NCBI RefSeq assembly: GCF_037478135.1 | Contig: NZ_JBBHDV010000008.1 | Span: forward strand, 62,001 to 126,000 | Direction of reading: 5' to 3' | From: Denitratimonas sp037478135 | GTDB taxonomy: Bacteria > Pseudomonadota > Gammaproteobacteria > Xanthomonadales > Xanthomonadaceae | DNA length: 64,000 bases | Shown: one piece after another, positions 25,908 through 38,120 of the stretch | Numbering within the stretch: the stretch's first letter is position 1 | Layout of the letters: every line of letters begins with the position of its first letter | The notes under the pieces: generated by a model | What the model saw: only the letters and a program-made list of their open reading frames with translations | The model's database searches: none | What the model was told of the DNA's origin: nothing | Program-made: the position numbers and the translations under genes

Positions 25908-26837
25908 ATGTTCCTTTACTTCACACAGATCCGCGCATGGCCGCTGGCCGCATTGCTGCTGTTTATGCTGGCCGCATGCGCTGGCGCGCCGCGCGCTCCC
26001 GATGACGCAACCGATACCGCAAGCGATGCGCTGGCGGCACTGGAACTGCGCAGCGGCGGGCGTCTGGGCGTGTTCGTGCTGGATGCCGGCAGTGGCCGCA
26101 GTCTGGGCTGGCGCGAAGACGAGCGCTTCGGCATGTGCTCGACATTCAAGCTGCTGCTGGCGGCCACGGTGCTGGATGCGGCACGGCAGGGCCGGCTCGA
26201 CGGCACCGCACCGATCCACTTCAGCGATGATGATCTGGTGCCGCATTCACCGGTGCTGCGCGAACACTTGGCCCTCGGCAGCAGCACGCTGACCGCACCC
26301 GAACTGGCCCGCGCCACCCAGCTGACCAGCGACAACGCCGCCGCCAATCTGCTGATCCGCGAGTTGGGCGGGCCGGAAGCCGTCACCGCACTCTGGCGCG
26401 CCAGTGGCGATGAAGTGAGCCGGCTGGACCGGCTGGAGCCAGACATGAATCTGCTGCCGCCCGGCGACCTGCGCGACAGCACCTCGCCGCGCGCGATGGC
26501 GCAGCACGTGGCCCGTCTGTTCACCTCCGAGATGCTCGTACCCGAAGACCGCGAACGCCTGCGCGAATGGATGGTTGAAACCGGCACCGGCCTTGCCCGC
26601 CTGCGCGCCGCCACGCCACCGCACTGGCAGGCCGGCGACAAGACCGGTTCTGCAATCGCGCCGCTGATGCCGAACAAGACCCACGATGTCGCGGTGTTCT
26701 GGCCGCCGGGCCGGGCGCCGGTCATCGTCGCCGCGTATTACGAATCCGATGCCCACCATGCCGGCAGGATCCGCGCGCAGGACGAGGCCGTGCTGGCGCA
26801 GGTTGGGCGCATTGCGGTGGCCTGGGCGGGCGATTGA
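25908..26837 (+). CDS. class A beta-lactamase, predicted lipoprotein
   Basis: 309 residues. All catalytic motifs of class A serine beta-lactamases are present: S78-T-F-K81 (in MCSTFK), S141-D-N143, the omega-loop E177 in LEPDMN, and K245-T-G. The precursor has a lipobox LAAC with Cys24, so the enzyme should be lipid-anchored rather than free in the periplasm. GRLGVFVLDAGSGRS and MCSTFKLLLAATVLD resemble the L2/Xanthomonas branch. Several upstream in-frame starts exist, but 25908 opens the signal sequence. No ampR-type regulator is next to it. The spectrum cannot be predicted; only Cys69-type (Cys77) is present, with no partner at the 238-type position. Confidence 0.9.
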   Translation: MFLYFTQIRAWPLAALLLFMLAACAGAPRAPDDATDTASDALAALELRSGGRLGVFVLDAGSGRSLGWREDERFGMCSTFKLLLAATVLDAARQGRLDGTAPIHFSDDDLVPHSPVLREHLALGSSTLTAPELARATQLTSDNAAANLLIRELGGPEAVTALWRASGDEVSRLDRLEPDMNLLPPGDLRDSTSPRAMAQHVARLFTSEMLVPEDRERLREWMVETGTGLARLRAATPPHWQAGDKTGSAIAPLMPNKTHDVAVFWPPGRAPVIVAAYYESDAHHAGRIRAQDEAVLAQVGRIAVAWAGD

Positions 26838-26873
26838 AGCGAACAGATGACGCCGACAACGCGGCGGAAAGCA

Positions 26874-28595
26874 TCAGTCCAGATTGATCCGGTGCCGCAC
26901 CAGCAGCTGCACCCCGCGACGGTCGCGGAAATCATCGGTTTCCAACTGATAGGCCAGATGCAGGCGCGCGGCCGGCGGGCTGCCATCGAAACCGCCGAAC
27001 TGGATCGCATCAATGGTCTGGCCGGAAACGGCATGGCGCAGCTGCATTTTCAGATGGCCGTTGCCGACAGTGCGCCAGGAACCCAGCAGGAATTCGTCAT
27101 CGAACACCGGTTCGGGAAATCCCTGCCCCCAAGGGCCGCCATCGCGCAACTGTTCGGCCAAGTCGCGGCTGAAATCCTCGGCACCGAGTTCACCATCGCT
27201 CCACAGTTCGGCCTGCAGATCGGCCGCATCCAGACGCGCGTTGGCCAGCGCGATGAAGGCCTCGCGGAAGGCGTCCAGACATTCAGCCGGCAGGCTCAGC
27301 CCGGCCGCCATCGCATGTCCGCCGAAGCGGCTGATCAGGCCCGGCTGCGCCGCCGCGACATCGGCCAGTGCATCGCGGATATGGAAGCCGCGGATCGAGC
27401 GCGCCGAACCGCGCAGCAAACCATCCTCGCCACCTGGCGCGAACGCGATCACCGGGCGGTGCAGACGTTCCTTCAGGCGCGAAGCCACCAGCCCGACCAC
27501 GCCCGGATGCCACTCGGCGTCGAACACGCACAGCGCGGCATCGCCGCTGTCGCTGCCTGATTCGATTACGGCGATGCAGTCGGCAGCCATCGCTTCGGCC
27601 TGTTGCAGCATCTGGTCCTGCAGGTCGCGCCGCTCGCGGTTGATCGCGTCCAGTTGCGTCGCCAGCCGCAGCGCGTGGGCGTCGTCATCGGTCAGCAGGC
27701 ATTCGATGCCCAGCGCCATATCTTCCAGCCGACCGGCGGCATTGATGCGCGGCCCGAGCGCGAAGCCCATGTCGGAACTGCCGGCATGCGCGGTTTCACG
27801 GCCGGCCACCTGCATCAGCGCACGCAGGCCGGGCTGCCCCCGGCCGTGGCGCAGGCGACGCAGCCCGGCCGCGACGAGAATCCGGTTGTTGGCATCCAGC
27901 GGCACCATGTCCGCGACCGTGCCCAGCGCTACCAGATCCAGCAGCGTGGAAAGATCCGGCTCGTCGCCGGCGGCGAATGCACCCTGCCCGCGCAGATGCG
28001 CACGCAGCGCCAGCAACAGGTAGAACATCACCCCGACGCCGGCCAGTGCCTTGCTCGGGAAACCATCACCGGCCAGATTCGGATTGACGATGGCATCGGC
28101 AGCCGGCAACTGCGCGCCGGGCAGATGGTGATCGGTGACGATGACCTGCATCCCGGCCGCCTGCGCCGCCGCAACGCCGGAGATGCAGGCGATGCCGCTG
28201 TCCACGGTGAGCAGCAGTTCGGGTGAAACATCGGCCAGATCGGCGACCAGCTCCGGCGACAGGCCGTAGCCGTGGCGCATCCGGTGCGGCACACGGAAGC
28301 CGACATGGCGCGCACCAAGCAGCCGCAGGCCGCGCACCGCGACCGCCGTGCCGGTGGCGCCATCGGCATCGAAATCCCCGATCACGCAGATGCGCCGCTG
28401 CCGCGCGATCGCATCGGCCAGCAGCGCGACGGCACGATCCAGCCCGCCCAGCAGTGCTGGCGACAGCATGGCGGCGAGGCGATGCTGTACTTCCGCCGCG
28501 TCTCCGACTCCGCGCGCCGCGTAGACCCGCTGCAGCACCGGATGCACGCCCGGCCACGGTGATTGCGAAGGCTGCGGGCGGCGGCGGATGCGCAT
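26874..28595 (-). CDS. recJ: single-stranded-DNA exonuclease RecJ
   Basis: 573 residues, the usual RecJ length. The DHH phosphoesterase motifs are clear: ICVIGDFDADGATGTAVAVR (motif I, about residues 67-86), LLLTVDSGIA, VIVTDHHLPG, and VNPNLAG. Later come ALGTVADMVPL, GPRINAAGRL, the DHHA1 region with WHPGVVGLVASRLKERLHRP and the glycine motif SRFGGHAMAAGLSL. RecJ degrades 5' single-stranded ends in recombination, base-excision and mismatch repair. The ATG at 28595 gives MRIRRRPQPSQSPWPG, the typical RecJ start; the frame open to 28745 overlaps the upstream gene. It follows the unrecognised gene by 14 bases. Confidence 0.95.
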   Translation of the reverse strand: MRIRRRPQPSQSPWPGVHPVLQRVYAARGVGDAAEVQHRLAAMLSPALLGGLDRAVALLADAIARQRRICVIGDFDADGATGTAVAVRGLRLLGARHVGFRVPHRMRHGYGLSPELVADLADVSPELLLTVDSGIACISGVAAAQAAGMQVIVTDHHLPGAQLPAADAIVNPNLAGDGFPSKALAGVGVMFYLLLALRAHLRGQGAFAAGDEPDLSTLLDLVALGTVADMVPLDANNRILVAAGLRRLRHGRGQPGLRALMQVAGRETAHAGSSDMGFALGPRINAAGRLEDMALGIECLLTDDDAHALRLATQLDAINRERRDLQDQMLQQAEAMAADCIAVIESGSDSGDAALCVFDAEWHPGVVGLVASRLKERLHRPVIAFAPGGEDGLLRGSARSIRGFHIRDALADVAAAQPGLISRFGGHAMAAGLSLPAECLDAFREAFIALANARLDAADLQAELWSDGELGAEDFSRDLAEQLRDGGPWGQGFPEPVFDDEFLLGSWRTVGNGHLKMQLRHAVSGQTIDAIQFGGFDGSPPAARLHLAYQLETDDFRDRRGVQLLVRHRINLD

Positions 28596-28609
28596 GTTTC
28601 CGGTTCTGC

Positions 28610-29545
28610 TCACGCCGGCACGTGCCTGCGCCAGAAACGCCAGCGGTGTCCGGCCTTCCAGCGCAGCAGGTGGCCATCGCCGAAATCCAGTTCGAGGGTG
28701 TCGAAATCTCCGCGTCGCTGACGTTGCAGCAGCGGTTCGAGCCAATGCGATTGCAGCAGCACGGCATCGTGCAGGCCACGCAGATCCAGCAATGCGCCGG
28801 GCGGCAGACTGTCCACCGCATCATCGGCCACACAAGGCACGCCGGCGCGTGCCGCCAGCGCATTCAACACCACATCACCGCTGCGCAGCTGACTGACAGC
28901 GCTGCGCACATGATCCGGCAGCCGCCCACCGCCCCAGAACCACAGTGTGTTGACGGGCAATTTTCCGGCCGCGCTGCGCTGCGCGTTGAGCGGATGATTG
29001 TGCAGGATCACCTGCGCCTCGTTCAGCAGGCGGCGCCAACGCTGGCCGGTATCGCCTTCGGGCAGGTGCGCGAGCAGATCGTCACCCAGCACTTCGCGCG
29101 GCGGCGGAAAGACCGGCAGGCGCGCTTCCTGCGGCAGGCACAGGTACCAGCGCGCCGGGTGCGGTGCGGAAATCGGAAAACCTTCGTCACCGAACAGCGG
29201 TTTCAGCGGTTTCAGCAGGGCTTCGCATTCTTCCGGCGAAAGACCAAGATCACCGCAGGCCAGCATCCGCACCGAGGTCATGTCCGGACGCACATGGCCC
29301 GGATCGGCACGCAACCAGGTGAACTGCATCGCATCGCCGGCATCCAGCTGCCGGGTCAGCGCCGCCACCGGCAGACCACGCGGCAGGATGTCGAAGCGGC
29401 GCGCGACGCGGGCCTCGTCGCCAGCATCGACCTGTTCCCTGTCGGCGCGGGCGGCGATGCGGTGCAGCACGTCGCCTGGTGCGAGCTGATCGGCCAGACG
29501 CGCCCAGGCCGGCAGCCAGAGGGTGGTGGTGTGGGTGGGAATCAT
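28610..29545 (-). CDS. conserved protein of unknown function upstream of recJ
   Basis: 311 residues, apparently cytoplasmic, without signal peptide or membrane helix. Recognisable blocks are LHNHPLNAQRSAAGKLPVNT directly followed by LWFWGGGRLP (residues 181-210), and SVRMLACGDLGLSPEE near residue 91. I know this WFWGGG protein as a neighbour of recJ in xanthomonad-type genomes but cannot assign a reaction; it is not a catalytic motif I can name. The start is odd: the first ten residues, MIPTHTTTLW, are encoded by a copy of an intergenic repeat (29525-29574), so the original start may have been replaced. Co-transcribed with recJ. Confidence 0.75.
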   Translation of the reverse strand: MIPTHTTTLWLPAWARLADQLAPGDVLHRIAARADREQVDAGDEARVARRFDILPRGLPVAALTRQLDAGDAMQFTWLRADPGHVRPDMTSVRMLACGDLGLSPEECEALLKPLKPLFGDEGFPISAPHPARWYLCLPQEARLPVFPPPREVLGDDLLAHLPEGDTGQRWRRLLNEAQVILHNHPLNAQRSAAGKLPVNTLWFWGGGRLPDHVRSAVSQLRSGDVVLNALAARAGVPCVADDAVDSLPPGALLDLRGLHDAVLLQSHWLEPLLQRQRRGDFDTLELDFGDGHLLRWKAGHRWRFWRRHVPA

Positions 29546-29574
29546 GGTGTTGCGATCTGCTCTACTCCCTCTCC
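29525..29574. repeat. 50-bp intergenic repeat, copy 1
   Basis: Matches copy 2 at 29754-29803 at 46 of 50 positions with no gaps. Shared core includes AATCATGGTG and CTGCTCTACTCCCTCTCC. Copy 1 covers the start codon (29543-29545) of the gene ending at 28610. Confidence 0.8.
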
Positions 29575-29910
29575 ATCCACTGACGGCGGAAGAGGGTTGG
29601 AAAGAGAGGCGTGCTTGTGCAACAAGGCAAAAGTACTCGCGGCTTCACCACTCGCCCCCTCACCCTGCCCCTCTCCCCCGCCAGCGGGGGAGAGGGAAAC
29701 ATCGGAGCCATCCCGCAACTTCGGAGCTTTCTCCTTCTCCGGCGCATGCGGGAGGTGGTGTGGGTGGAAATCATGGTGGTGCAGTCTGCTCTACTCCCTC
29801 TCCCCCGTATGGGAAGAGGGAAACATTGGACGTATCTCGTCGTTCCGAGGCTTCTCCCATCTCCGGTGCATGCGGGAGAGGGGGAGCAAAAGCAGCTACC
29901 CGATAACGTT
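29546..29910. other. 365-base repeat-rich gap between greA and the recJ operon
   Basis: No gene is seen. The gap is built from mosaic repeats: a CCCTCTCCCCC/GGGGGAGAGGG hairpin (29668-29697), two copies of a block beginning AGAGGGAAACAT (29691 and 29815, 124 bases apart) and ending in CTCCGG-GCATGCGGGAG, and the 50-bp repeat pair. The hairpin-rich part next to greA may also serve as its transcription end. Confidence 0.7.
29754..29803. repeat. 50-bp intergenic repeat, copy 2
   Basis: Second copy of the repeat at 29525-29574, 229 bases away, four mismatches. It carries the same ATG triplet on the minus strand and would encode MISTHTT against MIPTHTT in copy 1, but no gene follows it. Confidence 0.8.
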
Positions 29911-30383
29911 TCAGACAACGTAACGCACCGCAACAATCTCATAGCTGCGGGTGCCACTGGGTGCGTCGATCTGGATCGAATCGCCCTCATGCCGGCCGAT
30001 CAGCGCGCGTGCGATCGGCGCCGACACCGAAATCCGGCCCTGTTTGATGTCCGCTTCCAGCTCACCCACGATCTGGTAGGTGACTTCCTCGTCGGTGTCT
30101 TCATCGGCCAGATCCACGGTGGCGCCGAACACCACGCGGTCGCCGGCGTTGAGCGTGGCCACGTCGATCAGCTGGGCGTTGGACAGCACCGACTCCAGTT
30201 CCTGGATGCGGCCTTCGATGAAGCCCTGCTGTTCGCGGGCGGCGTGGTATTCAGCGTTTTCCTTCAGATCACCATGCGAGCGAGCTTCCGCGATCGCTGC
30301 GATGACCTCGGGGCGCTTGACGCTCTTGAGGTGTTCCAGTTCCTGGCGCAGGCGCTGCGCGCCCTGCACCGTCAAAGGTGGTC

Positions 30384-30387
<4 letters not shown>
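29911..30387 (-). CDS. greA: transcription elongation factor GreA
   Basis: 158 residues, exact family length. The N-terminal coiled coil is present (GAQRLRQELEHLKSVKRPEV, then ARSHGDLKENAEYHAAREQQ with the tip acidic residues), followed by the FKBP-like C domain (VTYQIVGELEADIKQGRISV, SAPIARALIGRHEGD). GreA stimulates transcript cleavage in backtracked RNA polymerase. The ATG overlaps the carB stop (ATGA), so it is translationally coupled to carB, the usual carAB-greA order in this group. Confidence 0.96.
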
Positions 30388-33635
<3,248 letters not shown>

Positions 33636-33636
33636 G

Positions 33637-34767
33637 TCAGGAGTCCGAAGCCGGCGGCATCGGGCCGTCGGGAAAAGTGGAAGCAAGGGCCTGCCGGGTG
33701 GCAGTGTCCAGATGGATGCGCGCGACCGGCCAGACCGTCGCAAGCAGTTCGTGCGCCGCCGCGTGCTGGCCGTGGCGCGCCAGTTCCAGCGCGGCATCGC
33801 AGCCGCAGGTGGCGACAGCCGACCACACCGCTGGCAGCCGCGCGTGTTCGGAAAAACCGGCCAGCGCACGGGAAAACGCCTCGCGTCCGTCACCGTCTTC
33901 GTGCCGCGCCAGCACGCCGCAGGTCCAGGCGTGGAAGCTTTCCGCCAGTGCTGGCAGCAACCGGGTATCGACACCATCCAGCAAGGCGCGGGCCTGCGCC
34001 GGATCGCCGCAGCGCGCATGCGCCAGCGCAGCATCCAGCGCGCGGCTGGGATCGCGGCCGCTGTCCTCGCAGGCCTGCTGCATCAGGCGCACGAAGCCTT
34101 CGGCATCGTCGGCGGCCAGATGCAGCAGCGCGACACGCGCGTTGAACATTTCCGGAGCGCGCTGTGCAACCGCGTCACGGTGCGGCTCGACCATTGCCAG
34201 GGCCGCATCCAGACCCTGTTCGCGCGCCACGAAGCCAGCTTCGTGCACCGCCAGGTCGAACTGCAGGCCGGCATCCTTGACCGCGCCGCGCAACAACGAT
34301 GCCAGGCGCTGCATTTCCGCCCGCCGGCCATGCGCACTGGCTCGCAGAAACGCCTCGTAGCGTGCGACATGGCGCCAGCTCAGGCCGGACAACGCGAACG
34401 GCAGCACCAGCATCGCCGCACCCAGCAGGGTGAAGAAGCCGTTGGCCTTGAACAGACCAAACAACACCAGCAGCAGACCGAACGCCAGCCACCAGCGCGC
34501 GCCGCGCAGCACCTGCTTCCAGACGGTCAGCAGGCCGCTGCCCGGACGCGTCATCGCGGCGTGCAGACGCGCGATATCCGGCAGCGGCACGGTGTCGGCC
34601 GCAGCCTGATCATGCTGCTCGGCCAGCGCCGGTTCTTCCAGCAACTGGACCTGGCTCAGACCACGGGCCTGCAACTGCTCGACAGCCTCGCGTGCCGATA
34701 CGGCATCGACGAAGTCCTCGACCACACGGCCATCGGCAGCGGTGGCGCGGTAAGGCAGCCGGGGCAT
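33637..34767 (-). CDS. membrane protein with GspF-N-like domain, between carA and carB
   Basis: 376 residues. Residues 1-45 (MPRLPYRATAADGRVVEDFV, then SAREAVEQLQARGLSQVQLLEE) resemble the N-terminal repeat found in type II secretion and pilus platform proteins GspF/PilC. Two adjacent membrane helices follow (ARWWLAFGLLLVLFGLF and FFTLLGAAMLVLPFALSGL, about residues 90-130), then a cytoplasmic alpha-helical region rich in Ala/Arg/Leu that looks TPR-like. No T2SS_F membrane domain is present, so this is not a secretion platform itself. Sits between the S9 peptidase (29 bases) and carB (1 base). Function unknown. Confidence 0.72.
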   Translation of the reverse strand: MPRLPYRATAADGRVVEDFVDAVSAREAVEQLQARGLSQVQLLEEPALAEQHDQAAADTVPLPDIARLHAAMTRPGSGLLTVWKQVLRGARWWLAFGLLLVLFGLFKANGFFTLLGAAMLVLPFALSGLSWRHVARYEAFLRASAHGRRAEMQRLASLLRGAVKDAGLQFDLAVHEAGFVAREQGLDAALAMVEPHRDAVAQRAPEMFNARVALLHLAADDAEGFVRLMQQACEDSGRDPSRALDAALAHARCGDPAQARALLDGVDTRLLPALAESFHAWTCGVLARHEDGDGREAFSRALAGFSEHARLPAVWSAVATCGCDAALELARHGQHAAAHELLATVWPVARIHLDTATRQALASTFPDGPMPPASDS

Positions 34768-34796
34768 CGAACGCGGGCTCCGTCGACCACCGGCGC

Positions 34797-36698
34797 TCAG
34801 TGGGCGCCGGCGCCGATGTGGCGATCCAGGAACTGCTCCATCCGGGTGTAGAGCCTGACCTGGTTGTCGAAGTTGTAGAAGCCGTGGCCTTCCTTCGACT
34901 CCAGGATGTCTTCTTCCGGCGGACGCCCGGCGTTGGTCAGGCCGTCCTTGAGCGCGCGGTACTGCGAGGGCGGCACGCGTTCATCCTTGCCACCCTGCAC
35001 CAGCATCACCGGAATCCGGATTCTGTCGATATTGAACGCGGCGGACTGCGCCTGCTGCTCGGCCAGCGACTCGGGATGAATGCGGCGCAGATACGCGCGG
35101 CCGCTCTCGCTCTGCGGGATGTCGCCGTCCTTGAACATCAGCGGGATGCTGTAAACCCCGACATAGCCAACGGTGCAACGGTACTTTTCCGGATTGCGCA
35201 CCACCGACTGCAACGCCGCATAGCCGCCGTACGAGGCGCCATAGGTGCACACCCGCTGCGGATCGGCGATGCCTTGTGCGATCGCCCAGTCCACCGCATC
35301 GGTCATGTCGTCGACCATCGTGGTGCCCCAGTTGCGGTAGCCCTTGCGTTCGAAACTGTTGCCGTAGCCGCCCGAGCCGCGGAAGTTGATCTGCAGCACC
35401 GCATAGCCGCGATTGGCCAGGAACTGCACCTCCGGATTGAAGCCCCAGGTGTCGCGAATGCCATGCGGGCCGCCATGCGGGTTCAGGATCAGCGGCAGGT
35501 TCTTGCCCTCGCTGCCCTTGGGCACAGTGAGATAGCCGTGCAGCGGCGTACCGTCGCGCGCGGTCAGCGAAATGGCGCGCATCGGCGACATCTTGTCCGG
35601 ATCGATCCACTCGCGCGCGGCCAGCAGGAAGCGCGCCTGCCCGGCTTGACGGTCGAACAGGTAATACGAACCCGGATCGACGTCGCTGTAAGTGCGCAGC
35701 AGGATGTAGCGGCCATCACGGCTGATGCCACCGAAACTCACCGCATGGTTCGGGAAGGCGTTGATCAGGCCGGCATAGACCTTGGATTCGGGATGCTCGG
35801 GTTCGATGAAATCGTAAGCCGGCGTGCCATCCTCGTACTGCACCGCCAGCACCTGGCGCTGGTCGGCGGACAGCAGCAAATCGCTGAAATCCACCCGCTC
35901 ATTGCGGCTCAGCAGTTCCTGCTGATTGGTTTCCGGCGCTACCCGCGCCAGCCGCATCGGCTCGCCGGCGTCACTGACCGCGAACAGCACGCGTTCGTCA
36001 TCGCGATCAAAACCCAGCGGGCGCATCACCGACTCACCCATCTCCGCTTCGTGGATCGTGGCCCAGTCTTCGCCATCGCGGCGCAGCGTGACGATCGGAC
36101 CGTCTTCGGTACGTTGCCCGACGGCGTATCTGACCTGGTTTTTGCTGTCCACGACAAAGCTGCCGTAACGCAGCGGCGCACGCGCCATGGTCGAAGTTCT
36201 GCCGCTGTAAACGTTCATCTTGAAAAGGAAGGCGGCATCGACCGAGCGCTGCACCAGGATCGTGTCCGGATCGTCCCAGTTCATGTCCACGATCTGGTAG
36301 GTGCCGCCGTTCGGGATGGCGGTGCGCTTCTTGCCGTCGACATTGCTCAGGTGCAGATCCGGCGTGCCGACGCGGAAATCGAAACGACCGGTCTTGCGGC
36401 TCACATACATGATGAAGCGTTCGTCGTTGACCCAGCGCACCCGCTCGATGTGGCGGTTTTCGCCGTAATCCCATTTGCCGACCAGCTTCATGCCGTCCAC
36501 CTGGAATGCCGCCAGCTGGGTGCGATCCCCGCGCGGCACCGAGACAGTGATGTGCTTGCCATCGGGCGACAGCGAGACGCTGGTGAATTCCGGATCCTTG
36601 AAGAACTCCCCGACCGGCAGGCGCTGCGCCAACGCAGAGCCGGCAAACGCCAGCAGAACCAGCATCAGAAAGGGACGAAAAGCGGCCGTGATATTCAT
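34797..36698 (-). CDS. S9 family prolyl-oligopeptidase-like peptidase, secreted
   Basis: 633 residues with a signal peptide cleaved near SALAQ (residues 21-25). An N-terminal beta-propeller-like region (SVSLSPDGKHITVSVPRGDR, MNWDDPDTILVQRS) precedes an alpha/beta-hydrolase domain. That domain shows NPHGGPHGIRD, the nucleophile in CTYGASYGGYAAL, the acid in QGGKDERVPPSQ and the base in KEGHGFYNFDNQ. This is the acylaminoacyl-peptidase/dipeptidyl-peptidase type arrangement, acting on short peptides in the periplasm. The ATG overlaps the carA stop (ATGA) and AGGAGAG precedes it, so it is part of the carA operon. Substrate unknown. Confidence 0.92.
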   Translation of the reverse strand: MNITAAFRPFLMLVLLAFAGSALAQRLPVGEFFKDPEFTSVSLSPDGKHITVSVPRGDRTQLAAFQVDGMKLVGKWDYGENRHIERVRWVNDERFIMYVSRKTGRFDFRVGTPDLHLSNVDGKKRTAIPNGGTYQIVDMNWDDPDTILVQRSVDAAFLFKMNVYSGRTSTMARAPLRYGSFVVDSKNQVRYAVGQRTEDGPIVTLRRDGEDWATIHEAEMGESVMRPLGFDRDDERVLFAVSDAGEPMRLARVAPETNQQELLSRNERVDFSDLLLSADQRQVLAVQYEDGTPAYDFIEPEHPESKVYAGLINAFPNHAVSFGGISRDGRYILLRTYSDVDPGSYYLFDRQAGQARFLLAAREWIDPDKMSPMRAISLTARDGTPLHGYLTVPKGSEGKNLPLILNPHGGPHGIRDTWGFNPEVQFLANRGYAVLQINFRGSGGYGNSFERKGYRNWGTTMVDDMTDAVDWAIAQGIADPQRVCTYGASYGGYAALQSVVRNPEKYRCTVGYVGVYSIPLMFKDGDIPQSESGRAYLRRIHPESLAEQQAQSAAFNIDRIRIPVMLVQGGKDERVPPSQYRALKDGLTNAGRPPEEDILESKEGHGFYNFDNQVRLYTRMEQFLDRHIGAGAH

Positions 36699-37840
36699 GC
36701 TTTCTCTCCTGCCGTGCCGCGCTGGCGCATGGCCTCGATGAAACGGTCGAACAGCCCGGCCACATCGTGCGGGCCGGAGCTGGCTTCCGGGTGGCCCTGG
36801 AAGCTGAAAGCAGGCGCATCGGTCAGTTCGATGCCCTGATTGCTGCCATCGAACAGCGAGCGATGGGTGACACGGACATTCGCCGGCAGGCTGGATTCGT
36901 CGACCGCAAAGCCGTGGTTCTGGGTCGAAATCATCACCCGGCCGCTGTCCAGATCGATCACCGGATGATTGGCGCCGTGATGGCCGAACTTCATTTTGTG
37001 CGTGCTGGCACCGCAGGCCAGCGCCAGCAACTGGTGGCCCAGGCAGATGCCGAACAGCGGCAATTTGGCGGCAAGCAGCTCACCGATGGCGCGGATCGCG
37101 TAGTCGCACGGCGCCGGATCGCCCGGCCCGTTGGACAGGAACACGCCATCCGGATTCATCCCCAGCACTTCGCTGGCCGGGGTCTGCGCCGGCACCACGG
37201 TCAGGCGGCAGCCACGGTCCGCCAGCATCCGCAGGATGTTGAGCTTCACGCCGAAATCGTAGGCCACCACATGGAACTGCGTTGCCGGTGCGATGAAATC
37301 GCCGCTGGCAAGATCCAGCGAACCTTCGTGCCATTGATACGGCTGCGTGGTGCTGACTTCGCGCGCCAGATCCATGCCACCCAGGCCGGGGAAACCGCGC
37401 GCCTGGGCCAGTGCGGCCTCGGCCGTGGCACCCTCGCCCGCCATCAGGCAGCCACTCTGGGCACCGCTGGTACGCAGGATGCGGGTCAGCTTGCGGGTGT
37501 CGATTTCCGCAATCGCCACTACATCGCGTGCCACCAGCCAGTCGCGCAGGTCTGATTCGCTGCGCCAGTTGCTGGCCGGCGTGGGCACCTCGCGCACAAC
37601 CAGACCGGCCACGTGCATCGCACGCGCCTCGTCATCGACGGTTGTACAGCCGGTATTGCCGATATGGGGATAGGTCAGCGTGACGATCTGTCGCGCGTAG
37701 GAAGGGTCGGTCAGGATTTCCTGATAACCGGTCATTGAAGTGTTGAACACCACTTCACCGGTGCGCAGCCCATCGGCACCAATGGACACACCGTGGAAAA
37801 CCGTGCCATCGGCCAGGGCTAGAATTGCGGGTTGGAACAC
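36695..37840 (-). CDS. carA: carbamoyl-phosphate synthase small subunit
   Basis: 381 residues from the GTG at 37840 (MFQPAILALADGTVFHGVSI), the only start giving the family N-terminus; GAGG lies upstream. The N-terminal domain has GEVVFNTSMTGYQEILTDPS. The class I glutamine amidotransferase domain carries the nucleophile in LPLFGICLGHQLLALA and the His-Glu pair in FSFQGHPEASSGPHD. It supplies ammonia from glutamine to CarB. It heads the operon carA - S9 peptidase - GspF-N-like protein - carB - greA, with a sigma-70-like promoter at 37970-37998 and a GC-rich leader of about 120 bases. Confidence 0.96.
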   Translation of the reverse strand: MFQPAILALADGTVFHGVSIGADGLRTGEVVFNTSMTGYQEILTDPSYARQIVTLTYPHIGNTGCTTVDDEARAMHVAGLVVREVPTPASNWRSESDLRDWLVARDVVAIAEIDTRKLTRILRTSGAQSGCLMAGEGATAEAALAQARGFPGLGGMDLAREVSTTQPYQWHEGSLDLASGDFIAPATQFHVVAYDFGVKLNILRMLADRGCRLTVVPAQTPASEVLGMNPDGVFLSNGPGDPAPCDYAIRAIGELLAAKLPLFGICLGHQLLALACGASTHKMKFGHHGANHPVIDLDSGRVMISTQNHGFAVDESSLPANVRVTHRSLFDGSNQGIELTDAPAFSFQGHPEASSGPHDVAGLFDRFIEAMRQRGTAGEKA

Positions 37841-37969
37841 AGGGTTCGCCTCGTGCAGGGGAAGGTCCCTTGCCGCGTCCGGACCGGAGTCCGGCGCTCG
37901 GCTGTGCGAAAACTCCGCGCGCGGCCTGTGGCCGGACGGAGATCTGCAAGGGCATGGGGGCGAACGGGG

Positions 37970-37998
37970 ATTTTACCGGTCGCACCGGGCAGCGTCCA
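37970..37998 (-). promoter_or_regulatory. sigma-70-like promoter of carA
   Basis: On the minus strand TGGACG (37993-37998) and TAAAAT (37970-37975) are separated by 17 bases, 4/6 and 5/6 matches to the -35 and -10 consensus. It lies about 130 bases upstream of the carA GTG. Confidence 0.45.
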
Positions 37999-38120
37999 TA
38001 GAGCGGCGGCGTGACCTTCATCCTGCAGCGTGGCTTGAGGAACGGACTGAAGCACCGCTCTACTGCCGCAAGTAACCGGCCACGTTGCGGATCTTCCCGC
38101 CTGCCCATACCCGGACAGCA

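Noticed and set aside
29562..29990. Protein of 142 codons in the repeat-rich gap next to greA
   Set aside because: It is made of the intergenic repeats and the end of greA in another frame; no homology or ribosome-binding site.
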